Shown: positions 15,025 to 21,593 of the stretch, in pieces
How the letters are laid out: every line of letters starts with the position of its first letter
Numbering within the stretch: the stretch's first letter is position 1
Source: a virus
Strand: one strand, 5' to 3'
IMG/VR virus record: IMGVR_UViG_3300017971_000820
Location: 1 to 21,780 of that record
DNA length: 21,780 nt
The notes under the pieces: model-generated
Seen by the model: the letters and a program-made list of their open reading frames with translations, nothing else
Told to the model about the DNA's origin: nothing
Databases searched by the model: none
Made by a program: the position numbers and the translations under genes

Positions 15025-16319
15025 GTCATGCGCGACTCAGCCCCAGTTCAGGTCACCGATGGATGGTCTGCCCGGGGTCTGTCAGAGAGGAAGCGAAGTA
15101 CCCGGGAGATTCGTCCGGGCCGGCTGCCATTGATGGAACCCACTCCCACACCCTTCTGGAACACTGCATCAACAATGGTCTGATGGACCCGATGCTCATG
15201 GTCGATAAGGAGTTGGAAGACCATGAGGGTGCGTTCGTGGTCGATGCCGCCCGTGCTGCCCGTGTCGTCGTCGCCGTCAACTACATCAAGGATCGACAGA
15301 CGCAGATGACGCCATGCCGCGTCAATGCCGAAGAAAAGGTCGATGCGGGACAGTGGTTTGATCGTGACGATATGGCCGGCACGGCAGACGTTTCGATCAT
15401 CGGCAATGGGATGATCGAGGTCATTGACTACAAAGACGGCATGACCCCGGTATCCGCTGTTGGCAACCCTCAAATGGGGATCTACCTTGGTGGTAAACTG
15501 GCGGGATTCCGGGATGCTATGGGGCAGTTGCCGCCCGGCAAGGTCCGAATGACCATCATCCAGCCAAAGCTGGCCGTGAAAGGCATGGACCCGATCAGTT
15601 CCCATGAGATCGACATCAACGAGCATCTGTCCTGGATCCACAATGAACTTGGCCCTGCCGCCGCGGCGACCGATGATCCGAATGCACCACTGGTACCCGG
15701 CGAGGCCCAATGCAAATGGTGTCGAGCCAAGGGAGGTTGTAAGGCCTTGGCGAACAAAGCCTTGAAGGAGGCACAAGTAATGTTCGAGCAAGTCGATATG
15801 GCCAAGCAGGCTGCAGACAAAGACCCGAATGATCTCACCGATGATCAGATCCGGGACATCATGGAGGCGGCACCCCTGATCAAACAATTCCTGGAAGCCG
15901 TGGATGCCGAGGCCATGCGTCGGTTTGAGACGGGTCACGCCGTCCCCGGCCTAAAGGTCGTCCGCGGCAGGGGCTCCCGGTCGTGGTCGCTGTCAGAGGA
16001 AGAAATGGAGAATCGCCTGAAGCGGATGGGTCTGCCGAAGTCGGTCATCTGGCAGACGAAGCTCATCTCGCCGGCCCAAGCCGAAAAAGCATCCTGGGAG
16101 AAGAAGTCCAAGGGTGAGATGGTGAAGAAGTCGTTGTCTGAGCGTCAACTGGCGACACTGGAGAAGGAGTACATCAAGACATCAAAGGGTAAGCTGACCG
16201 TGGTTCCGGAGTCGGATCATCGTCAAGCGGTCCCCATGGCGGCAGAGCATCTGTTTGCCAACACTCAACCAACTGAAACCGCTGAACCGGAGATTCCGGC
16301 TTGGCTGCAAGGAGCCTGA
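15021..16319 (+). CDS. DUF2800 family PD-(D/E)XK nuclease-like protein
   Basis: The 432-residue protein starts MSHARLSPSSGHRWMVCPGS; the ATG at 15021 overlaps the upstream TGA, and the upstream extension of the frame is non-genic. Signatures are Cys17, a DGTHSHTLLEH segment (His41/His43), Asp123 in GTADVS, and VIDYKDG with Asp136 and Lys138, the D...(D/E)xK pattern of RecB/Cas4-type nucleases. Cys231, Cys234 and Cys240 (CKWCRAKGGC) with Cys17 could hold an iron-sulfur cluster, as in Cas4 and AddB. The C-terminal 200 residues are charged and helical. DUF2800 genes typically sit beside DUF2815 in phages. A role in DNA-end processing during replication or recombination is inferred. Confidence 0.8.
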   Translation: MSHARLSPSSGHRWMVCPGSVREEAKYPGDSSGPAAIDGTHSHTLLEHCINNGLMDPMLMVDKELEDHEGAFVVDAARAARVVVAVNYIKDRQTQMTPCRVNAEEKVDAGQWFDRDDMAGTADVSIIGNGMIEVIDYKDGMTPVSAVGNPQMGIYLGGKLAGFRDAMGQLPPGKVRMTIIQPKLAVKGMDPISSHEIDINEHLSWIHNELGPAAAATDDPNAPLVPGEAQCKWCRAKGGCKALANKALKEAQVMFEQVDMAKQAADKDPNDLTDDQIRDIMEAAPLIKQFLEAVDAEAMRRFETGHAVPGLKVVRGRGSRSWSLSEEEMENRLKRMGLPKSVIWQTKLISPAQAEKASWEKKSKGEMVKKSLSERQLATLEKEYIKTSKGKLTVVPESDHRQAVPMAAEHLFANTQPTETAEPEIPAWLQGA

Positions 16320-16321
16320 TA

Positions 16322-17092
16322 ATGGGTAACCAGTCATCCAACACCGAGACGTTTGTGGTAGAGAACTGCATCCTGTCTTTCCCTCACCTGTTCGCCCTGG
16401 ACAACAACGGCAAGTATTCCTGCGCCTTGTTGATCCCGGAAGCTGCGGCACAGATGGTCTATCAGAAGGCGCAGGAACTCGCTGCCTCCCACTTTACCAA
16501 TGGCGAATCCGCCCTGCCCACGTTCCGCTGGCCGGTCATGAAGGCAAGCGACAAACAGTCCCAAACCACCGGCCAGTTCATCTACCGGGATAACCCCCGG
16601 CTGGCGAACCTGTACCTCATGAGCGCCAATGCCTCCGAGGAATATCCGCCGCAAGTGGTCGATCAGAATCGTCAGAAGGTCATGGACCGCGGTCTCATCT
16701 ATGCCGGCTGCATCGTCGCGGTGGGGATCCGCCTGTTCACCTACAACAACAAGGGCAACATCGGCATCGGCGTCGGTCTGTCCGCCGTGATGAAACAGGG
16801 CGATGGCGAGTCGTTGGGCGGGGACTCCGTGAATGCCGAACAGCTATTCTCCGGTGTCCAGGCTCAAGCTGCCGCCCCTGTCGGCCAACCCATGCCCGGT
16901 GGCGCCCCCATGCCCACACAGCAGCCTGCTGCCCCGTTCGGACAGCCTCAGACGGCACCGGCACCCGGGATGCCCGCTGCCCCGTTCCAAGGGGCTCCAA
17001 CAGCGCCTGCAGCACCAGTGTCCGGGATACCCCAACCCGAAGTCCCTGTCGGCCAACCCATGCCCGCGGCACCGCCTTTCCCGGGCAACTGA
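16322..17092 (+). CDS. DUF2815 family, putative ssDNA-binding protein
   Basis: The 256-residue protein uses ATG 16322 with AAGGAG about 8 nt upstream. Residues 10-170 match the DUF2815 plan: an N-terminal strand (FVVENCILSFPHLFALDNNG), KYSCALLIPE, then VMDRGLIYAGCIVAVGIRLF and GIGVGLSAVMKQGDGE. The family is regarded as a phage single-stranded-DNA-binding protein with an OB-like fold, analogous to T7 gp2.5. From about 175 the tail is disordered, rich in Pro, Ala and Gln, with PVGQPMP repeated twice, ending PPFPGN. It lacks the acidic tail usual for such proteins. It sits between the nuclease-like gene and the polymerase. Confidence 0.8.
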   Translation: MGNQSSNTETFVVENCILSFPHLFALDNNGKYSCALLIPEAAAQMVYQKAQELAASHFTNGESALPTFRWPVMKASDKQSQTTGQFIYRDNPRLANLYLMSANASEEYPPQVVDQNRQKVMDRGLIYAGCIVAVGIRLFTYNNKGNIGIGVGLSAVMKQGDGESLGGDSVNAEQLFSGVQAQAAAPVGQPMPGGAPMPTQQPAAPFGQPQTAPAPGMPAAPFQGAPTAPAAPVSGIPQPEVPVGQPMPAAPPFPGN

Positions 17093-17130
17093 TCGCAGTC
17101 GCCGCCGCGAACTCCCGGGTATGAGTTAAA

Positions 17131-17179
17131 AAGGCCCACCGGCATCCCGCCTGTAACGACTCCATGGGCGGGGCGCCTT
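17131..17179 (+). other. Possible hairpin leader before the DNA polymerase gene
   Basis: In the 106-nt gap before the polymerase, AAGGC (17131-17135) can pair with GCCTT (17175-17179). CCCGCC (17146-17151) can pair with GGCGGG (17167-17172), forming an interrupted stem. No T-run follows, so a classic terminator is unlikely; an mRNA-processing or translation-control structure is possible. This is one of the longest gaps in an otherwise overlapping operon. Confidence 0.3.
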
Positions 17180-17198
17180 CTAACAAAAAGGGACCAAG

Positions 17199-19052
17199 AT
17201 GACCGATTTCACCTACGACATCGAGACATACCCCAACTGTTTTACTTGCTGTATCGAGCAAATTGAAACCGGGGAATGCTGGATGTTCGAGATCTCCGAT
17301 TTCCGGGACGACTCTCAGCAACTACTCGCTTTCCTTGAATGGATGCGATCTGCTGCCGCCAGGATGGTGGGATTCAATAATCTTGGTTTCGACTACCCGG
17401 TGATCCACACCGCGCTGAAGATGGGTAGACCCACCGCCAAAGCACTCTATGACAAGGCGATGGCAATCATCAATTCCCAGGACAACGACGACCGGTGGGT
17501 ACACCAAGTCAAGGAGTCGGATCGTTGGATTCAGCAAGTCGATCTCTACAAGATTCACCACTTCGATAATAGAAACCGGTACACCAGTCTGAAAGCACTG
17601 GAGTTCAACATGCGGTTGAACAATATCGAGGACTTACCGTTTCCGGTGGGTACGGTATTGAATCGCGAACAGATCAAGGTGCTGAGGAAGTACAACCGGC
17701 ACGATGTTCTGGCGACTACCCGGTTCTATCACGAAACGATCAAGATGATCCGATTCAGGGAAGAACTGAGCCGGAAACACAACCGGGACTTCCTGAACCA
17801 CAATGACACCAAGATCGGCAAAGACTTCTTCATCATGCAGTTGGAGAAGGCCGGGATCCAGTGCTACACCTATGGCGCAGATGGCCGGCAGCCGCGGCAG
17901 ACACCGCGCCCTCAGATCCAGTTGGGGGAGGCAATCCTGCCCTGGATACAGTTCGACAACCCGGAACTGCAAAGGGTGCTGGACTGGCTGAGAGACCAGA
18001 CGATCACCGAGACGAAGGGGGTATTCAAGGATCTCACGGCCCAAGTCGACGGGTTCGAATTCGTCTTTGGGCTCGGCGGTATACACGGGTCGGTGGACAA
18101 CCAGTCGTTCGAATCAACGGCCGATATGGTGATCATCGATATCGACGTTGAGTCCTACTACCCCTCCACAGCCATCGCCCAGCGGTTCAAGCCGGCACAT
18201 TACCCTGACACCTTCTGCGACATCTACGCGGATCTGAAGGAGCAACGGAAGCAGCATGCCAAGGGCACGGCTGAAAACGCCATACTCAAATTGGCGTTAA
18301 ATGGGGTATTCGGTGATTCGAACAACCGGTATAGCGTGTTCTACGATCCCTTGATGACCATGCAGATCACACTGAACGGTCAACTGCTGCTGTGTTTGCT
18401 GGCGGAAAAGCTCATGGTCATCGAGGGGCTGCAGATGGTACAGGCCAACACCGATGGTCTGACGGTGTACCTGCCCCGGAAACACCTGGACTATTTTCGA
18501 TCACTTGTGTCCTGGTGGGAGGGGATCACCGGATTGGTCATGGAGGAAGCCGAGTATTCCCGGATGCTCGTTCGCGATGTGAACAATTACATTGCGGAGT
18601 ATGCCAGCGGGAAGGTCAAGCGCAAGGGTGCCTACGAATACGATCTGGGCTGGCACCAGAACGCCTCGGCCCTAGTGGTGCCGAAGGTGGCCGAGTTGGC
18701 ATTGCTCAAGGGATGGGGTATCCGGGAAACGGTTACCGGGTGGCCCAACATGATGGACTTCATGCTTCGGGCAAAGATTCCCCGATCTTCCCGGTTGGTG
18801 ATCACCTACCCGAACGATTCTGAAAACGAATACCCTCTCCAAAATCTCACCCGGTACTACGTCAGCAAGGAAGGCGGAACCATGGTGAAAATCATGCCGC
18901 CGCTTCCCAAGAATCCGGACAAGTGGAGACGATTTGAACAACAGAAGGGGTGGAAGGTACAACCCTGCAACGACATCAAGGATGCTACGGCACCCATTGA
19001 TTACGAATACTACATTCGGGAGGTCGAGAAACTGGTTCTCGGGATGCAATGA
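17199..19052 (+). CDS. Family B DNA polymerase with 3'-5' exonuclease
   Basis: The 617-residue protein has both active sites. Exonuclease: Exo I YDIET (Asp7, Glu9), Exo II GFNNLGFDY (Asp65) and Exo III YNRHD (Tyr165, Asp169). Polymerase: motif A DIDVESYYPS (Asp316), motif B KLALNGVFG (Lys364, Asn368) and motif C ANTDG (Asp419). Motif C has Asn where most family B enzymes have a first Asp; the second, catalytic Asp is kept, and NTDG seems normal in this phage subgroup. At 617 residues it is short for family B and shows no clear protein-priming insertions. AAGGGA precedes the ATG. It replicates the phage genome with its neighbouring helicase and nucleases. Confidence 0.9.
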   Translation: MTDFTYDIETYPNCFTCCIEQIETGECWMFEISDFRDDSQQLLAFLEWMRSAAARMVGFNNLGFDYPVIHTALKMGRPTAKALYDKAMAIINSQDNDDRWVHQVKESDRWIQQVDLYKIHHFDNRNRYTSLKALEFNMRLNNIEDLPFPVGTVLNREQIKVLRKYNRHDVLATTRFYHETIKMIRFREELSRKHNRDFLNHNDTKIGKDFFIMQLEKAGIQCYTYGADGRQPRQTPRPQIQLGEAILPWIQFDNPELQRVLDWLRDQTITETKGVFKDLTAQVDGFEFVFGLGGIHGSVDNQSFESTADMVIIDIDVESYYPSTAIAQRFKPAHYPDTFCDIYADLKEQRKQHAKGTAENAILKLALNGVFGDSNNRYSVFYDPLMTMQITLNGQLLLCLLAEKLMVIEGLQMVQANTDGLTVYLPRKHLDYFRSLVSWWEGITGLVMEEAEYSRMLVRDVNNYIAEYASGKVKRKGAYEYDLGWHQNASALVVPKVAELALLKGWGIRETVTGWPNMMDFMLRAKIPRSSRLVITYPNDSENEYPLQNLTRYYVSKEGGTMVKIMPPLPKNPDKWRRFEQQKGWKVQPCNDIKDATAPIDYEYYIREVEKLVLGMQ

Positions 19053-19252
19053 CGGATTTCACCCATTGGGATCGCAAGACCCTTGAACGATTCGCACAGG
19101 ACGCTGAACGCCTGTTGCTCCAATATGCCCGAAGCGTACCCAATAACGACAAGCCCGAGTGCCTTGATAAATGGGAGCGGGAGATGCAGCTTGAGCGGGA
19201 ATGCAACAGATGCCGACACACCCTGGAATGCAAGGCGGTGAGGAATGCTTGA
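19049..19252 (+). CDS. Small four-cysteine phage protein
   Basis: The 67-residue protein overlaps the polymerase stop by 4 nt (ATGA) and the VRR-NUC gene by 8 nt. It is helical and charged in the first half (WDRKTLERFAQDAERLLLQY). Four cysteines, Cys38, Cys52, Cys55 and Cys61 (CNRCRHTLEC), could bind zinc. I do not recognise a family. Its place between polymerase and nuclease suggests a small accessory factor of the replication complex. Confidence 0.6.
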   Translation: MTDFTHWDRKTLERFAQDAERLLLQYARSVPNNDKPECLDKWEREMQLERECNRCRHTLECKAVRNA

Positions 19253-19553
19253 AAAACAGATCGAGAAACGTGTTTGTGACTATGCCAAGTCCAAGGGATT
19301 CCTGGCGTACAAGTTCACCAGTCCGAATCGGGCATCGGTACCTGACCGGCTGTTTATCTCTGAAGACGGGTTCTGCTTTTTCATCGAGTTCAAAAGGAAG
19401 GGCGGGAAGGTTACGGAAGGTCAGAAGCGCGAGATGCAGCGACTCGAGGATCAGAGGGTCGTGGTGTATGTGGTAGACAACATCGATACCGGGAAACACA
19501 TCATTGATGCAATCAGCATGGGTATTATCCCGGAATTGGGGTCGATGTGCTAA
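19245..19553 (+). CDS. VRR-NUC domain nuclease
   Basis: The 102-residue protein is a stand-alone VRR-NUC domain. It has an N-terminal helix with acidic residues (LEKQIEKRVCDYAKSKGF), SVPDRLF (Asp34), then FFIEFKRKGGKVTEGQ (Glu48, Lys50), the D...ExK active site with the KxGG.....Q tail of the family. VRR-NUC proteins, including the FAN1 nuclease domain, act on branched DNA; phage single-domain versions cut Holliday junction-like structures in some tested cases. It is encoded between polymerase and SNF2 helicase, the usual arrangement. Resolution of recombination intermediates during replication is inferred. Confidence 0.85.
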   Translation: MLEKQIEKRVCDYAKSKGFLAYKFTSPNRASVPDRLFISEDGFCFFIEFKRKGGKVTEGQKREMQRLEDQRVVVYVVDNIDTGKHIIDAISMGIIPELGSMC

Positions 19554-20953
19554 CACCTGACAACCTTCACGGCTACCAGAAGAAGGCTGTCAACTTCCAA
19601 GCCACCCACTCGGCTTCCGCCCTATGGCTCGATATGGGGCTCGGCAAAACCGCCATCACCCTCACCAGCATCGCCCATCTCATTAACACGGGCTTTCTCA
19701 ACGGTGTCGTCATTGTCGCCCCTATCCGCGTTTGCCGGCTGGTGTGGCGTCAGGAAGCATTGAAGTGGGATCACACCAAGCATCTGCGATTCAGTATGGT
19801 GGTGGGCACCAAGGATCAGCGCACCCGGGCATTGCTCCGGGATGCCGATGTGTACCTGATCAACTACGAGAATCTGCGCTGGCTATCTGAAACCCTGCGG
19901 ACGTACTACCTGAAGAAGGACAAACCGCTTCCGTTTGATGGAGTGGTCTGGGATGAAATCTCCAAGATGAAGAACAGCGCAACCCACCGAGTCCGCGCTG
20001 TCAAAAAGATCCTGCCCCATTTCAAATGGACTACCGGGTTGACTGGCACCCCGGCCGCCAATGGCTACAAGGATCTCCACGGGCAATACCTTGTCCTGGA
20101 TCAGGGACAGCGGTTGGGTACGGACAAGACAGCCTTCATGAACCGCTTCTACTACAGCGAGGGTGCGTACAAGCTCAAGGCGTTCGATGACACCGAGAGT
20201 ACCATCAAGGCCTTGATCGGGGACATCACGCTGCAGATGTCCGCGGAGGACTATAACCCGTTGCCGGATCTGATCATCAATGACGTGATTGCCGATCTGC
20301 CCAAGAAGCTCAGGGAGAAGTACAACCAACTGGAAAAGCAGTTCTTCTTCGAACTGGACAACGGCACCGGTGTGGAGGTCTTCAACAAGGCCGCCCTCAC
20401 CAACAAGTGTCTGCAGTTCAGCAATGGCAATGTGTACCCGGTATCCGGGATGCCGATGTGGGAGACGATCCATGATCTGAAACTGGATATGCTGGAAGAC
20501 ATCCTCGAGGAAGCGTCCGGGCAGCCGGTCCTTTGCTCCTATGCCTACCGGAGCGATGCCGAGCGGATCATGGAGCGGTTCAAGAAACTGCGCCCGATCA
20601 ACCTGACCGACTGCAAGTCTGAAAAGTCCTTGCTGACAGCCATGGCTCGCTGGAAGGCGGGTGATTGCCCTCTGATGATCGGTCATCCCGCCAGCATGGG
20701 ACACGGGGTAGACGGGCTCCAGGACAACGGGCACATCTTGGTGTGGTATGGGTTGAACTGGAGCCTTGACCTGTATGACCAGTTCAACGCCCGGATCCGC
20801 CGGCAAGGACAAGGGGCACCCGTCATCTGCCATCGGCTGCTGATTGGGGACACCCTTGATCAGGCTCAGGCGTTTGCCTTGGACGATAAGGCCACCACGC
20901 AAACAGCGCTTCGCTCCGCGATCAAACAGTACCGGGAAGCCCGAGGGGTTTGA
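19547..20953 (+). CDS. SNF2-type helicase/translocase
   Basis: The 468-residue protein starts at GTG 19547, overlapping the VRR-NUC stop by 7 nt. Motifs: HGYQKKAV (Q-like), Walker A DMGLGKTA (Lys34, Thr35), VVIVAP (Ia), Walker B WDEISKMKN (Asp136, Glu137), TGLTGTP (III), and in the second half MGHGVDGLQ and motif VI QFNARIRRQGQ (Arg416, Arg419). This two-RecA-lobe layout is the superfamily 2 SNF2/DEAD-like form found with VRR-NUC in many phages. It probably translocates on double-stranded DNA or remodels forks. The canonical VI form QxxxRxxRxGQ is complete, so the enzyme should be active. It is the last gene before the cassette region. Confidence 0.88.
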   Translation: MLTPDNLHGYQKKAVNFQATHSASALWLDMGLGKTAITLTSIAHLINTGFLNGVVIVAPIRVCRLVWRQEALKWDHTKHLRFSMVVGTKDQRTRALLRDADVYLINYENLRWLSETLRTYYLKKDKPLPFDGVVWDEISKMKNSATHRVRAVKKILPHFKWTTGLTGTPAANGYKDLHGQYLVLDQGQRLGTDKTAFMNRFYYSEGAYKLKAFDDTESTIKALIGDITLQMSAEDYNPLPDLIINDVIADLPKKLREKYNQLEKQFFFELDNGTGVEVFNKAALTNKCLQFSNGNVYPVSGMPMWETIHDLKLDMLEDILEEASGQPVLCSYAYRSDAERIMERFKKLRPINLTDCKSEKSLLTAMARWKAGDCPLMIGHPASMGHGVDGLQDNGHILVWYGLNWSLDLYDQFNARIRRQGQGAPVICHRLLIGDTLDQAQAFALDDKATTQTALRSAIKQYREARGV

Positions 20954-21006
20954 CATTGTTGAACGTGGGCTCTATGCTTGTTGTACGACATTATTGAGGG
21001 CTTTAG

Positions 21007-21075
21007 CACCGACTCGTTGGCATTGGTCTTTTAGTTACTGCCGTGTTCTGGGCGCTAGGCCAGGTATACACATAA
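21007..21075 (+). pseudogene. Truncated cassette gene remnant (C-terminal hydrophobic segment)
   Basis: The 120 nt after the helicase stop hold no intact gene. A 22-codon open stretch from 21007 ends in TAA 21073-21075 and encodes a hydrophobic tail with LVGIGLLVTAVFWALG, like a membrane helix. Its TAA lies inside the R''-like box of the attC-like site that follows, the usual position for a cassette gene stop. The same frame upstream has TGA and TAG stops and no plausible start. I interpret this as the 3' end of a cassette gene whose 5' part was lost; alternatively it is non-coding. Confidence 0.4.
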
Positions 21076-21124
21076 CGACCAGTCGGCAGCGGGCCGAAGG
21101 CTCCGCTGGCCGCAATGGTTAGGC
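21070..21124 (+). repeat. attC-like recombination site 1
   Basis: R''-like ACATAAC (21070-21076) and R' GTTAGGC (21118-21124, matches GTTRRRY) bracket a hairpin. TAAC pairs with GTTA. After an unpaired spacer, CGG pairs with CCG, then G109 (of 211xx) is extrahelical, then CAGCGG pairs with CCGCTG. The top closes with GCC-GAA-GGC and an extra T. This is the plan of integron attC sites (R box, unpaired spacer, L box with extrahelical base, variable end). The third R'' base is non-canonical. Confidence 0.8.
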
Positions 21125-21563
21125 GGTATTTCTATCTAACGGAGAGCAGATATGGGCGTAGAAAACAATGAATGCGTTGTGGCAACCACCTGGAATCGTG
21201 AAGCCATGATGAAAGTGCGAGAGTGGGTAAGCAAGCTGGATGCCGATGAGCATTCGTTGTTTGCGTTCCTCCCCAGTCTGATGAACAACAAAGAGACTGT
21301 GTTCCTTGCCCCTGACGGAAGCAAGAAGGGCTGGGATACCGCCAAGCAGGGCGAAGCCTTGCGAGACAGGTTTATCGAGTACCTGAGCGCCTTTGACTAT
21401 GATGATGGCAGTAGCCCATTTGATTGGGTGGAAGTCGGCTATGGGGAGTTTGGCCAGAAGGTGCTGCGCGGCAACAACGTGAACTGCTACTCGGACGAAG
21501 AGTACGCCGCCTAACGATTACCAACAGCGGCCCGAGGCACGAGGGTCGCGCTGATTGTGCTGG
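21119..21563 (+). mobile_element. Complete integron-type gene cassette (about 445 bp)
   Basis: Between the G/TT crossover points of the two attC-like sites lies one gene in plus orientation, starting 33 nt in and ending in the R'' box of its own attC. Strong support: R' at the cassette start (GTTAGGC, 21118-21124) is the exact reverse complement of R'' at its end (GCCTAAC, 21509-21515), as expected if both derive from one attC of the circular cassette. No integron integrase or attI is recognisable in the window, so this resembles an array without integrase (CALIN). Confidence 0.8.
21152..21514 (+). CDS. Cassette-encoded protein of unknown function
   Basis: The 120-residue acidic protein has GGAGA 7 nt before ATG 21152. 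It begins MGVENNECVVATTWNREAMM and contains EHSLFAFLPSLMNNKETVFL, a Gly/Lys-rich turn (APDGSKKGWDTAKQGEALR) and an Asp/Trp-rich part (YDDGSSPFDWVEVGYGEFG). It looks like a small soluble alpha/beta protein with no membrane segment or signal peptide. I do not recognise the family; cassette genes often have no known relatives. Its TAA stop is part of the R'' box GCCTAAC. Expression may depend on read-through from the replication operon, since no promoter is evident. Host-defence, toxin-antitoxin or surface roles cannot be distinguished. Confidence 0.75.
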   Translation: MGVENNECVVATTWNREAMMKVREWVSKLDADEHSLFAFLPSLMNNKETVFLAPDGSKKGWDTAKQGEALRDRFIEYLSAFDYDDGSSPFDWVEVGYGEFGQKVLRGNNVNCYSDEEYAA

Positions 21564-21569
21564 TTAGTT
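21509..21569 (+). repeat. attC-like recombination site 2
   Basis: R'' GCCTAAC (21509-21515) is a perfect RYYYAAC and R' is GTTAGTT (21563-21569, one mismatch to GTTRRRY). CTAAC pairs with GTTAG. After a spacer, CAA pairs with TTG, A at 21554 is extrahelical, then CAGCG pairs with CGCTG. The 17-19 nt top is the variable terminal region. The extrahelical base is three pairs into the L box, exactly as in site 1, although the sequences differ, so structure rather than sequence is conserved. Confidence 0.82.
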
Positions 21570-21593
21570 TTCTTCCTTCTTACGGAGTAACAA

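Noticed and set aside
15048-15938. Minus-strand open frame of 296 codons
   Set aside because: It is antisense to the DUF2800 gene, whose catalytic motifs prove the plus-strand frame.
19883-20956. Minus-strand open frame of 357 codons
   Set aside because: It is antisense to the SNF2-type helicase with its full motif set; shadow composition and no motifs.
20958-20964. GTTGAAC heptamer as the start of a first cassette
   Set aside because: It fits GTTRRRY, but such heptamers occur about once per kilobase by chance, and it does not complement the R''-like box of site 1. I mention it only as a possible insertion point.
20844-21122. Plus-strand open frame of 92 codons spanning the helicase end and attC-like site 1
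   Set aside because: It starts inside the helicase in another frame, has no ribosome site, and its product is a Cys/Arg/Trp-rich unlikely sequence that runs through the attC hairpin.
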